From Saccharothrix deserti (GTDB taxonomy: Bacteria; Actinomycetota; Actinomycetes; Mycobacteriales; Pseudonocardiaceae), in contig NZ_ML775959.1 in the NCBI RefSeq assembly GCF_009769385.1, forward strand, positions 62,001 through 126,000: 64,000 nt of DNA, read 5' to 3'. Positions 9,035 to 17,697 of the stretch are shown here, in pieces. Position numbers and translations under genes: made by a program. The notes beneath the pieces are model-generated. The model was not told the origin of the DNA and did not search any database. It worked only from the letters and a program-made list of their open reading frames with translations. Every line of letters starts with the position of its first letter. The first letter of the stretch is position 1.

Positions 9035-9420
9035 CCGCCTCCGCCGACCCCCGGCGGAGGAACCGCCCGACACAGGGTCGAAAGACCCTGCTACGACCCG
9101 CTCGAGGTCCTCCGCAACTCTCGGAAACTCTCGGATCTGCATCGATCCCGCCGCGCGCCGGCCGTTCCGCAGGATGTGCCGCGGGCCGCCGTCGTGCCTG
9201 CCGCGCGGCCCCGGCTGAGGGACCATCGCCGCGCGGGGTGGCCGTTGGGCCCTGGTCGGTGGGGCCCAAGGACCGCTGTCGGAGGGCGGACGGCTGCCTA
9301 GCGTCGGGAGGTGAGGGGAGCGAGGAGGCGCACCATGGGTGCTGGGGACCTCATGGCCGGCGATGTGTCCTGGTGACTCCTGGTGACATCGTCCGAGAGT
9401 GATGCGGGAAGGGACCTGTG
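9035..9420. other. Gene-free stretch upstream of the universal stress protein
   Basis: No plausible gene here. The only structure I see is the inverted repeat at 9245-9269, listed separately, and a purine-rich ribosome site just before the stress-protein start. Confidence 0.6.
9245..9269 (+). promoter_or_regulatory. Inverted repeat TTGGGCCC-N9-GGGCCCAA, possible DosR/DevR-like operator
   Basis: The 8-bp arms are perfect (9245-9252 and 9262-9269) and lie about 150 bp before a tandem-USP gene. Universal stress genes in mycobacteria and streptomycetes are often controlled by DosR/DevR-type regulators at GGG/CCC-rich palindromes. The spacing here does not match the classical box exactly, so the assignment is tentative. 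Confidence 0.35.
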
Positions 9421-10290
9421 ATGAGTGCCCCGATCGTGGCCGGCGTGGACGGGTCGGAGTCGGCGCTGAAGGCCGTCGGGTGGGCGGCGGAGGAAGCCGT
9501 GCGGCACGGCGCGCCGCTCAAGCTCGTGCACGCCTACCTGCTGCCCACCCGCGGCTACCCGGAGATCGTGCTGACCGGTCACGAGGCGCGGCGGGCGTTC
9601 GAGCGGCAGGGCAGGCAGTGGCTCGAGGACGCGGCGGCGACCGTGCGCGACCTCGTGCCCGAGGTGCGGACGTCGGTCGTGGTCGACCGGCCCGCCGCCG
9701 CGCTGATCGCCGAGTCCCGCAACGCCCGGCTCGTCGTGCTCGGCTCGCAGGGGCTGGGCGGGTTCTCCGGGCTCCTGGTCGGCTCGGTGGCCGTCGCGCT
9801 CGCCGCGCACGGCAAGTGCCCGGTGGTCGTGGTCCGCGACGCGTTCACCGCCGACGGCCCGGTCGTGGTCGGCGTGGACGGCTCGCCCGCCTGCGAGGAG
9901 GCGATCGCGTTCGCGTTCGAGGAGGCGTCGCTGCGCGGCACTGCGCTCACCGCCCTGCTCGCGTGGACGGACATCCTCATGGACCACCCGTACGCCATGC
10001 GGGTCACCGTCGACTGGGACGAGGTGCAGGAGCAGGAGCGGCAGCTGCTGGCCCAGCGGCTGGCCGGCCGGCCGGAGAAGTACCCGGACGTGGCGGTGGA
10101 GCGGATCGTCGTCCGCGACCGCCCGGTGCGGGCCTTGCTCGACGCCTCCCGCGACGCGCAGCTGCTGGTCGTCGGCAGTCACGGCCGCGGCGGTTTCACC
10201 GGCATGCTCCTCGGCTCCACCAGTCAGGCCCTGGTCCACCACGCGACGTGCCCGCTGGCCGTGGTCCGGCCGCACCTGTCGACGGCCTGA
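9421..10290 (+). CDS. Universal stress protein, two USP domains
   Basis: A 289-residue tandem UspA protein. Each half carries a nucleotide-binding signature: domain 1 has VAGVDGSESALKA and VVLGSQGLGGFSGLLVGSVA, and domain 2 has VVGVDGSPACEEA and VVGSHGRGGFTGMLLGSTS. Such proteins bind ATP and support survival under hypoxia or slow growth. ATG 9421 follows GGGAAGGGACC; the GTG immediately upstream is an alternative. A second, single-domain USP gene lies nearby on the opposite strand, so the two converge. Confidence 0.92.
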   Translation: MSAPIVAGVDGSESALKAVGWAAEEAVRHGAPLKLVHAYLLPTRGYPEIVLTGHEARRAFERQGRQWLEDAAATVRDLVPEVRTSVVVDRPAAALIAESRNARLVVLGSQGLGGFSGLLVGSVAVALAAHGKCPVVVVRDAFTADGPVVVGVDGSPACEEAIAFAFEEASLRGTALTALLAWTDILMDHPYAMRVTVDWDEVQEQERQLLAQRLAGRPEKYPDVAVERIVVRDRPVRALLDASRDAQLLVVGSHGRGGFTGMLLGSTSQALVHHATCPLAVVRPHLSTA

Positions 10291-10330
10291 CTCCCCACAT
10301 GGCCTGACCCCGCACGGCCTGACCCCGCAC
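10284..10330 (+). repeat. Tandem repeat of GGCCTGACCCCGCAC over a stop codon
   Basis: Three units (10284-10300, 10301-10315, 10316-10330) start with GGCCTGAC. The last two are identical, and the first contains the TGA of the stress-protein gene and has diverged by a few bases. Confidence 0.8.
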
Positions 10331-10369
10331 GGGAGCCCCTTGCCCGTCCGGCGCGGTCCTGTTCCGGGG

Positions 10370-10807
10370 CTACCGGGCGTTCGGCGGGACGACCACGACG
10401 GGGCAGCTCGCGTGCCGCAGGCAGTCCTCGGTGACGCTGCCGAGCACGGCCTCGGCATCACGGCCGCGGCTGTTCGTGCCGACCACGAGCAGGTCCGCCT
10501 GCCGTGACGCCTGGGTCAGGGTGGTGGCGGCGTCGCCGACGATGGTCACCTCGGCGACCCGCGGGGCGTCCGGCACGGTCGCGCGGACCTCCTCCACGAT
10601 CCCGTGCAGCACCCGCGCGGGGTGCCGGTGGCCGGGGATGTCGGCGTGCGGGTGCACGCCGCCCGGCGAGTTCGCGGCCACGAACCCCGGTTCACGTCGC
10701 CACGCCATCATCGCCTCTACCCTGTCCCCGGTGCGCGCCGCGTGCGTCAACGCCCAGCGCAACGCCTCGCGGCTCGCGGGCGAACCGTCCACGCCGACCA
10801 GGATCAT
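10370..10807 (-). CDS. Universal stress protein, single domain
   Basis: A 145-residue UspA-family protein with MILVGVDGSPASREALRWA at the N-terminus and LLVVGTNSRGRDAEAVLGSV near the end, the ATP-binding pattern. ATG 10807 is preceded by GGAGGACAGG, which decides the start; the longer open frame begins with a low-complexity Pro-rich stretch. It diverges from the MFS gene at 11011 across about 200 bp that must hold both promoters. Confidence 0.88.
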   Translation of the reverse strand: MILVGVDGSPASREALRWALTHAARTGDRVEAMMAWRREPGFVAANSPGGVHPHADIPGHRHPARVLHGIVEEVRATVPDAPRVAEVTIVGDAATTLTQASRQADLLVVGTNSRGRDAEAVLGSVTEDCLRHASCPVVVVPPNAR

Positions 10808-11010
10808 CCTGTCCTCCACTCCGCTGTCTGAAGGGTGCGCGGACGGCGTCGGCGGTGGCAGGGGGCCAACGTCACGAGGCAGGGGGCCGATGGGCCCCGA
10901 GCCCGCCACCGGAGGCGGTCTTCGTGCATGATCGGGCACGGCGAGGTGATCGACTCGGTCGGTGACGGCATCCGACCTCGGTCCGACCGGCGACGCAGCG
11001 GGGGAGCGGA

Positions 11011-12276
11011 ATGGTCGCAGTGCTGGGCGGTCTGCGGGGCGGTCTGCGCGCGCATCGGGACCTGGCGGTGTTGGCGGGCGGCTCCGGGGTGTCGAGCCTC
11101 GGCGCGCAGCTCACGCTGATCGGGTTCACCACCGAACTCGCCGGTGCCGGGTCGTTCGCCGTCGCCGGGCTGTTCGTGGCGGTCGCGCTCGGCGCGGTGC
11201 TGGGCGCGCCGGTCGCCGGGTGGGCGGTCGACCGGTTCCACAACCGGACACTGCTCGCGGTGACGGTGTGCGCGCAGGTGTTGCTGCTGGTCGGCCTGCT
11301 GTTCGGGCACGCGGACCTGCCGGTGGTCTACGGGGTGGTGGCGTTGCTCGGCGTGTCCGGTGGCGTCGTGCGGACGTGCGCGTCGGTGCTGGTCCCGCTC
11401 ACCACCGGTGAGGACGGCGCGGTCCGCGGCTACGCGTGGCTGTCGTCCGCGCAGAACACCGGGTCGGTGGCGGGCATCGTGCTCGGTGGTGTGATCGCGG
11501 TCGGTCCGGGGATCGAGGTCGCGTTGATGCTGGACGCGGTGGCCGCGTTCGTGCACCTCGTGCTGGCGTTACGGCTGCGGGTGGACCGGGATCCCCGGCA
11601 GGACGACGGGAGCGCCGCCGGGCCGGGCAGCCAGTGGAGCGGCCTGGTGCTGCTGCGCAGCGACCGGTTGCTGATGGGGCGGGTGGTGGCGCAGATCGTC
11701 GGCGGCATCGCGGTGGCCATCGCGCTGGTCAACGAGGTGTTCCTGGTGCTCGGCCCGGTCGGCGGCAACGACTTCACCTACAGCGCGATGCTCGCGTGCT
11801 GGACCGCCAGCCTGCTGCTCGGGGCGAACCTGAGCCGCCGTTTCACCACCGCACGGGCGCTGGTCGCGGCGTTCGCCACCGGCAGCCTGGTGATGGCGTC
11901 GGCGCTGGCGGCGCCCGCGCTGGTCCCGCACGTCGTGGTCAACGCGGTCGCGTGGGCGGTCGCGGGCGCGTGCAGCTCGGTGCAGAACGTCACGCTGAAC
12001 GCCCTGGTCCAGCTCAGGACACCGGAGTCGGTGCGGGGACGGGTGTTCGCGGCGGTCGGTGCGGTCACCGTCGGTGGCGGCACGGTCGGCATCCTGGCCG
12101 CGGGCGCCGTCGTCGGCACGGCCGGCCCACAGGGCGCCCTGGCTGTCGCGGCGGTGTTCGCCGTGGTCGCGGGCCTGATGGCGTGGTTGGCGTTCTTCCG
12201 CCGCGACCACCTGCGCGCGTCCGTCGTGTCACCGGACTTCGAACCCTCGGCCCACGACCGTCAGCGGATGTCCTGA
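11011..12276 (+). CDS. MFS transporter, probable drug or metabolite exporter
   Basis: A 421-residue, about 12-helix MFS protein of the DHA3 type. The first half has the loop GAPVAGWAVDRFHNR after helix 2. The second half includes SVQNVTLNALVQLRTPESVRGRVFA, a segment common in actinomycete MFS exporters. The start ATG has GGGGGAGCGGA upstream. Its 3' end overlaps the end of a decayed second MFS gene by 16 bp. The substrate cannot be told from sequence. Confidence 0.88.
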   Translation: MVAVLGGLRGGLRAHRDLAVLAGGSGVSSLGAQLTLIGFTTELAGAGSFAVAGLFVAVALGAVLGAPVAGWAVDRFHNRTLLAVTVCAQVLLLVGLLFGHADLPVVYGVVALLGVSGGVVRTCASVLVPLTTGEDGAVRGYAWLSSAQNTGSVAGIVLGGVIAVGPGIEVALMLDAVAAFVHLVLALRLRVDRDPRQDDGSAAGPGSQWSGLVLLRSDRLLMGRVVAQIVGGIAVAIALVNEVFLVLGPVGGNDFTYSAMLACWTASLLLGANLSRRFTTARALVAAFATGSLVMASALAAPALVPHVVVNAVAWAVAGACSSVQNVTLNALVQLRTPESVRGRVFAAVGAVTVGGGTVGILAAGAVVGTAGPQGALAVAAVFAVVAGLMAWLAFFRRDHLRASVVSPDFEPSAHDRQRMS

Positions 12277-12886
12277 TCCGCCGGTGCGCGGAACTCGCGG
12301 ACGTCACGGGTGGCGAGCATCGCCAGAACGGCCGCCACGCACAGCGCCGCGCCCCCGAGCACGACACCGGCGGGCGCGAACCGGACCGCGAGGAAGCCCG
12401 CCACGACCTGTCCGAGCGGCAGTGCGGCGCGAAGGAGCCGAGCAGGTCGTAGGAAGTGACGCGGGACAGCGCGTTCGTCGGCACGTGCTGGTGCAGCGCG
12501 GTCTGCCAGGCGACGCTGAACACACCGATCCCGACACCCGACGCGAACGCGGTCACGGCCAGCGCCGCCGGGTGGGGCGCCAGTGCGAGCACGGCCAGCA
12601 GCGGCGCGTACCCGAAGAGCCCGAACACCCCGACCAGCAGCGGGCGGGCCGGGTCGAACCGCATCATCACCCCGGAGCCGACGAGAAGACCGGTGGTCGT
12701 CATCGCCAGCACCACGCCCCACCAGCCGCGGCCGAACGTGTCGTCGGCGATCACCGGCCCGAGCGTCACCCACGCGCCCGCGTAGGCCATACCCAACACA
12801 CCGCGCAACACCCACAGACGCGTGACCTCCAAAGCGGGCAACGGCGGCAGTGACGCGACCGGGTTCCCGACGGGTGTTCGTGATCA
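12261..12886 (-). pseudogene. Decayed MFS transporter: C-terminal half with a frameshift
   Basis: From 12883 downward the frame encodes only the second half of an MFS exporter (LWVLRGVLGMAYAGAWVTLG, then HQHVPTNALSRVTSYDLLGSF). There is an in-frame stop at 12884-12886 and no first half upstream. Near 12425 the frame breaks: DLLGSF continues in a different frame as AALPLGQVVAGFLAVRFAPA to the stop at 12261. Adding one base, probably a G, would restore it. Two independent lesions argue for a dead gene, although a sequencing error could explain the frameshift alone. Confidence 0.75.
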
Positions 12887-12964
12887 CGGGCCCCAGCCCA
12901 CCAGCCGCCGTCGTGTCGCCGCACATCCTTGTACCGACGGTGTTCGTGCTGTCACGATGAGTAG

Positions 12965-14296
12965 ATGACTCCGGGTTCGTACGCGCTCGACCCGACCGGT
13001 CGCGACATCCACGCCGAAGCGGCGCGGCTACGTGCACGGGGGTCGGTGACACCGGTCGAACTGCCGGGCGGCGTTACGGCGTGGTCGGTCAGCAGTATCG
13101 ACCTGCTCCGCCGACTGCTCGGCGATCCGCGGGTGTCCAAGGACGCGCGCCGGCACTGGCCCGCGTTGATCGAGGGCCGGATCCCGGACGACTGGCCCCT
13201 GCACCTGTGGGTCTCGGTGCACAACATGTTCACCGCCTACGGCCCGGAGCACCGCAGGCTGCGGTCGTTGGTGTCCAAGGCGTTCACCGCCCGCCGGGTC
13301 GAAGCGCTGCGACCGCGCGTGCACGAGATCGCGGCCGACCTGGTCGACCGGCTCGCCGCCGGCCCGGACGTGGTCGACCTGCGCGCGGAGTACGCCCACC
13401 CGTTGCCGATCGAGGTCATCTGCCGACTGCTCGGCATCCCCGACGACGCGCGCCCCGACCTGCGCGAGATCGTGGACAGCCTCTTCGACACCACGACGAC
13501 GGCCGAGCAGGCGGCGGCCAACCAACGGCGGCTCTACGAGACCATGGACGTCCTCGTCGCCGCCAAACGGGCCGACCCCGCCGACGACCTGACCAGCGGC
13601 CTGATCGCCGCCCGCGACGAGGACGGCGCCCGGCTCACCGAAGCCGAACTGGTCGACACCCTGATCCTGATGATCGCCGCCGGCCACGAGACGACGGTCA
13701 ACCTCCTCGACCACGCCATCACCGCGCTGCTCACCCACCCCGACCAACGCCGCCTCGTCGTATCCGATGAACGATGGGGGGACGTGATCGAGGAGACGCT
13801 GAGGTGGCAGGCGCCGGTCGCGAACCTGCCGCTGCGCTACGCCGTCGAGGACATCACCGTCGACGGCGTGACCATCCGCCGGGGCGAGGCGATCCTCGCG
13901 GCCTACGCGGCAGCCGGCCGCGACCCCGCCCACCACGGGGACACGGCCGACGAGTACGACATCACCCGCGAGGACAAGTCGCACCTGTCCTTCGGCCACG
14001 GCGTGCACTACTGCCTCGGCGCACCGCTGGCCCGCATCGAGGCCGAGGTGGCGTTGCCGGCGTTGTTCGACCGCTTCCCGAACCTCGCACTCGCCGTGCC
14101 GGCCGACGAACTGGTGCCCGTCCAGTCGGTTCATCTCCAACGGCCACCGCGCCCTGCCGGTCGTGCTCACACCGGCCGGGCCGCTATAGCATCCCCGGAT
14201 GTCTCAAGATCGTGCCCGTGGCGCGGCCCCGCAGTTGCCGTCCGGACCGGACGATGTCGCCGTCCTCGTCGCCAAGCTGCGCGACGTCGGCGGTGA
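12965..14296 (+). CDS. Cytochrome P450 with frameshifted C-terminal tail
   Basis: A bacterial class I P450. The I-helix has AGHETT, the K-helix EETLRW, and the heme loop [17 protein letters not shown] holds the cysteine ligand. Near 14129 an extra G (CAGTCG-G-TTCATC) shifts the frame. The other frame continues as [14 protein letters not shown], the normal P450 end, with a stop at 14187-14189, 10 nt before the next gene. As read, the product instead has an aberrant basic tail of about 55 residues overlapping that gene by 98 bp. The core fold is complete, so activity is possible. No ferredoxin partner is adjacent. Confidence 0.8.
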   Translation: MTPGSYALDPTGRDIHAEAARLRARGSVTPVELPGGVTAWSVSSIDLLRRLLGDPRVSKDARRHWPALIEGRIPDDWPLHLWVSVHNMFTAYGPEHRRLRSLVSKAFTARRVEALRPRVHEIAADLVDRLAAGPDVVDLRAEYAHPLPIEVICRLLGIPDDARPDLREIVDSLFDTTTTAEQAAANQRRLYETMDVLVAAKRADPADDLTSGLIAARDEDGARLTEAELVDTLILMIAAGHETTVNLLDHAITALLTHPDQRRLVVSDERWGDVIEETLRWQAPVANLPLRYAVEDITVDGVTIRRGEAILAAYAAAGRDPAHHGDTADEYDITREDKSHLSFGHGVHYCLGAPLARIEAEVALPALFDRFPNLALAVPADELVPVQSVHLQRPPRPAGRAHTGRAAIASPDVSRSCPWRGPAVAVRTGRCRRPRRQAARRRR

Positions 14297-15281
14297 CCGC
14301 CTGTTCTCCCAAGACGCCCGGGAGTTGTCCGACCAGTTCGCCTACGTGGCGGGCGCGCACCCCGAGTGGTTCGCCCCGTTCCGGGAAGAAGTGGTGGTGA
14401 CCGAACTGCTCGACGGCTTCGGCCCGAGCTTCGCCGACCAGTGCGTCCTGCTGCACGGTGCGTCCGATCGCTGCGTCGACCACCTCACCGCACAGTTGCG
14501 GCGGCGTTCGGAATTCGGGGACCAGTGGGCGCTGGCCGCCATCGGCACGCCCGCCGCACTCGACGCGGTCGCCTGGCACGTGCGCAACGGCGGTGACCGT
14601 GAATTCTACGAAGAGTGCGGGGTGTGGGTCCCTCCGACCGGGCCGGCGCAATACCGGTTCACACCCCACCGGCGGGCGGTCTTCCTCCACCAGGGCGCCA
14701 CCGCGACCGAACTGGCCGGCGCGACCCACCCCGTCGGCCTGCCGGTCGACGCGGTCGTCCGGGACCCGGACCGGACTCCCATCAGCTGGCACTACCTCAC
14801 GCTGCGCCTCGCCGAGGTGCCCGGCATGCCCGACTGGCCGGTGGAGCAGGTACACCTCATCAGCCCGCGCCACTGGTGGGACTGGTCGCTCACCGCCCGA
14901 TTCGACGAACACGGCCGCTACCACAGCGAGCGGGTCGTCGCTCCCGAGCAGCCCGCCGAATACGACGAGGATGACGGCGATCTGGACGCGCTCCTCCCCG
15001 ATGATGAACGCGACGCGCTCGGTTGGGTGGATCTCCGCCCCTACGACGGCGACTTGGTCTACTGCAACGGCTACATCGACCTGACGCCTGGCGTGGTCGG
15101 TACCGCGGGTGGTCCGCCGGTCAGCATCTACGCCAACCCGAACTGCGACTCCTGCGGCCGGCTGATGTTCCACGTCGTGTCGGTCGAACACCGCGTGCGC
15201 GACTACGGCGACGGCCGGCGCAGCCTGTTCATCTGCGAGGACTGCCAACTTGTGACGTGCAACGCGACCAGTTGGAACTAA
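14199..15281 (+). CDS. Uncharacterised protein with C-terminal zinc-ribbon-like cysteines
   Basis: A 360-residue soluble protein I do not recognise. It is acidic and Trp-rich in the middle ([21 protein letters not shown]), with an acidic loop ([19 protein letters not shown]). It ends with [12 protein letters not shown] and CEDCQLVTC, spaced like two knuckles of a zinc ribbon. The ATG lies 10 nt after the ancestral P450 stop, so the two may once have been co-transcribed. The stop codon sits on a 19-bp tandem duplication. Confidence 0.7.
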   Translation: MSQDRARGAAPQLPSGPDDVAVLVAKLRDVGGDRLFSQDARELSDQFAYVAGAHPEWFAPFREEVVVTELLDGFGPSFADQCVLLHGASDRCVDHLTAQLRRRSEFGDQWALAAIGTPAALDAVAWHVRNGGDREFYEECGVWVPPTGPAQYRFTPHRRAVFLHQGATATELAGATHPVGLPVDAVVRDPDRTPISWHYLTLRLAEVPGMPDWPVEQVHLISPRHWWDWSLTARFDEHGRYHSERVVAPEQPAEYDEDDGDLDALLPDDERDALGWVDLRPYDGDLVYCNGYIDLTPGVVGTAGGPPVSIYANPNCDSCGRLMFHVVSVEHRVRDYGDGRRSLFICEDCQLVTCNATSWN

Positions 15282-15341
15282 CGCGACCAGCTGGAACCGA
15301 GAAGGCTCACCGCAGACCGCACGGTGGCAGACCGCAGGGTG
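15261..15341 (+). repeat. Tandem duplications at and after a stop codon
   Basis: AACGCGACCAGTTGGAACT (15261-15279) is followed by a 17/19 copy (15280-15298), with the TAA of the preceding gene spanning the junction. A second pair, GCAGACCGCACGGTG (15312-15326) and a 14/15 copy (15327-15341), follows 13 bp later. Confidence 0.85.
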
Positions 15342-15823
15342 ATGGTGAGCGGACCACCTCGCCCGGCACGTACCCCTGGGTCCACGAGTGGCAGCCCGCC
15401 GCTGTGCCCGGTCCCACCGCGCGTGCTGTTCCCGCCACACGGGCGTTCCCGCCACGGGCTGTTCCGACCGCACGGGCTGCGGGGCCAGTCGTGCCCTTGC
15501 GTCCGCCCAGCCGTACAGCCCGGCGATGGTACGGCCCGGCGGTGGTGATCGGCTCGCTCCTCCCACGCGAGCCGTGCCGAGGCAAGCCGTGGGCCGAGTG
15601 CCGCGCCGCCTCATTCTTTACCGGCAACGCAAAAGCGGTCCGGAAAGTTTCCTCAGATCTTCCATTCACGTTGGCTTCGCTCGATCAGGTGATCAGGACA
15701 CGTGTCACGGAACCGACGATCCACACCGGCGCGGTGCGCCAACCGAGACGATCGCCTGTGCTGTTCGGCCCAACCTCCCGGCGGTGGCGCGCAAGCGCTT
15801 CCCGGTACCCCTATGGTCGAACC
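15342..15823. other. Intergenic stretch of about 480 bp, no gene seen
   Basis: Open frames here translate to low-complexity Arg/Pro/Gly sequence. A few degenerate copies of GTTCCCGCCAC...GGGC occur around 15424-15482. The last 200 bp are less GC-rich and probably hold the promoter for the flavoenzyme gene; I cannot fix a -10 or -35. Confidence 0.5.
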
Positions 15824-17521
15824 ATGAGCCAGCTCGGCGATCCGTTCTCCCGCCGTAGTTTCCTCGGAGCCTCGGCTCTCGCATGGCTGCCCGTCGGCGC
15901 CTTGCTGCCGGGCGAGGGCGGTGGTGATCCGCCACCGGGGTTCCCGCCGGGGATCGACCTGTACCGCCAGGCGTACGAGAACTGGGCGGGGGAGATCCGG
16001 ACCGACGCGCTGTGGACGTGCGTCCCGCGCACCGCCGACGACGTGGTGCTGCTCGCCAACTGGGCGCACAGCCAGGACTTCGCGTTGCGACCACGGGGTT
16101 TCCGGCACGGGTGGTCGCCGCTCACCGTCACACCGGGCACGACCGGCGCGGACCGCGTCGTGCTGGTCGACACCACCCGGCACCTGAAGGCCATGACCGT
16201 CCTGCCGGGCGCGGTGCGGGTGCAGACCGGGGCGTCGATGGACGACCTGTTGGCGTTCCTGGAGGACGCGGGCCTCGGCGTGACCAACACCCCGGCGCCG
16301 GGCGACCTGACCGTCGGCGGCGTGCTGGCGATCAACGGCCACGGCACGTCCATCCCGGCGGCGGGGGAGACCCGGACACCGGGCCACACGTACGGCTCGC
16401 TGAGCAACCTGATCATCTCGCTGACCGCCGTCGTGTGGGACGGCAGCGCATACCGGTTGCGCACCTTCCAGCGCGATGAGCCGGAGTGCGCCGCGCTGCT
16501 CACCCACGTCGGGCGCGCGTTCCTGACCGAGGTCACCCTGCGCGTGGGCGCGAACCAGAACCTGCGCTGCGTCAGCCGGGTCGACATCCCGACCAGCGAG
16601 CTGTTCGCCCCGCCGGGCAGCGGCGCCACCCGCACGTTCGCCAGCTTCCTCGAGGAGGCCGGCCGGATCGAGGCGATCTGGTTCGTCTTCACCGACCACC
16701 CGTGGCTGAAGACGTGGAGCGTGTCACCGGAACGCCCGCCGACGTCGCGACCCGTGGTCACGCCGTACAACTACGTCTTCTCCGACAACGTACCCAAGCC
16801 CGTCTCCGACCTCGCCGACCTGCTGATCAACGGGGCCTGGTTCCTCACCCCGACGTTCGGGCAGCTGCAGTACACGACCGCCGCCACCGGGCTGACGGCC
16901 ACGCTCACCACGGACCTGTGGGGCCCGTCGAAGAACCTGATGCTCTACGTCAAACCGACCACCCTGCGCGAGACCGCGAACGGGTACGCGGTGCTGACCA
17001 GCCGTGCGGAGGTCCAACGCGTCGTCAGCGAATTCGCCACGTTCTACAAAGAACTCCTGCACACCTACGCGGCGCGCGGACTGTTCCCCGTCACCGGCCA
17101 GGTGGAGATCCGCGTCGGCGGCCTGGACGACCCGGCGCACGTCGGCGTGCCCGGCGCCGTGACGCCCGCGCTGTCGGCCGCGCGGCCCCGTGGGGACCAC
17201 CCGGAGTGGGACGTCGCGGTGTGGTTCGACGTGCTGACGTTCCCGACCGCGCCCGGTGCGGCGGCCTTCTACCGGGAGATGGAGCAGTTCTTCTTCACCA
17301 ACTACAGCGGTTCGTACGCGGCGACCCGTGCCGAGTGGTCCAAGGGCTGGGCCTACACCACCGAGGCGGCGTGGGCCGATCAGACCATGCTCACCTCCAC
17401 CGTGCCCGACACCTACCGGCAGGGCCCGAACCCCAGCTGGGACGCCGCGCTCGCCACCCTCAACGCGTACGACCCGCACCGGGTGTTCAGCAACCCGTTC
17501 CTGGACGTGCTCCTCCCCTGA
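15824..17521 (+). CDS. Tat-exported FAD oxidase, type II cholesterol oxidase-like
   Basis: A 565-residue flavoenzyme of the vanillyl-alcohol-oxidase fold. The N-terminus has a twin-arginine signal (SRRSFLGASALAWLPVGALL). The FAD part follows with RGFRHGWSPL, whose His95 is the likely covalent FAD attachment residue in type II cholesterol oxidases, and TVGGVLAINGHGT. The substrate domain has FVFTDHPWLKTWSV and ends in DPHRVFSNPFLDVLLP, typical of this group. It would oxidise a sterol (3-beta-hydroxysteroid) outside the cell with oxygen. No clear Shine-Dalgarno precedes the ATG. A substrate other than cholesterol is possible. Confidence 0.82.
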   Translation: MSQLGDPFSRRSFLGASALAWLPVGALLPGEGGGDPPPGFPPGIDLYRQAYENWAGEIRTDALWTCVPRTADDVVLLANWAHSQDFALRPRGFRHGWSPLTVTPGTTGADRVVLVDTTRHLKAMTVLPGAVRVQTGASMDDLLAFLEDAGLGVTNTPAPGDLTVGGVLAINGHGTSIPAAGETRTPGHTYGSLSNLIISLTAVVWDGSAYRLRTFQRDEPECAALLTHVGRAFLTEVTLRVGANQNLRCVSRVDIPTSELFAPPGSGATRTFASFLEEAGRIEAIWFVFTDHPWLKTWSVSPERPPTSRPVVTPYNYVFSDNVPKPVSDLADLLINGAWFLTPTFGQLQYTTAATGLTATLTTDLWGPSKNLMLYVKPTTLRETANGYAVLTSRAEVQRVVSEFATFYKELLHTYAARGLFPVTGQVEIRVGGLDDPAHVGVPGAVTPALSAARPRGDHPEWDVAVWFDVLTFPTAPGAAAFYREMEQFFFTNYSGSYAATRAEWSKGWAYTTEAAWADQTMLTSTVPDTYRQGPNPSWDAALATLNAYDPHRVFSNPFLDVLLP

Positions 17522-17557
17522 CAAGCCCTGACAAGCCCCTGACGGGCCTCGACAAGC
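17517..17557 (+). repeat. Tandem CCTGACAAGC repeat over a stop codon
   Basis: CCTGACAAGC occurs twice in tandem (17517-17526, 17527-17536), then decays into CCTGACGGGCCTCGACAAGCC. The flavoenzyme TGA (17519-17521) lies in the first unit. Confidence 0.8.
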
Positions 17558-17562
17558 CATCC

Positions 17563-17635
17563 GATGTCTTCGGGGTCTGCCTTCGGCAAATAGCGAGCAT
17601 GTCCGCCGAGAGTCTTCCTAGACTTCGGATGTCTT
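17563..17635 (+). promoter_or_regulatory. Repeated GATGTCTT motif upstream of the fucosidase
   Basis: GATGTCTT occurs at 17563-17570 and 17628-17635, each preceded by a C/G-rich TCCG or TTCG. It could be an operator for a sugar-responsive regulator, but no regulator gene is adjacent and the motif is short. Confidence 0.25.
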
Positions 17636-17697
17636 GTTACCGTCACGATCACCCGCGACCGCCGCCCGCGGGAGGGTCGGTCGGTCGTGGAGGAAGC

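Noticed and set aside
15307-15669. 120-codon minus-strand frame in the intergenic stretch
   Set aside because: Low-complexity Arg/Gly/Thr translation, no ribosome site, overlaps tandem repeats.
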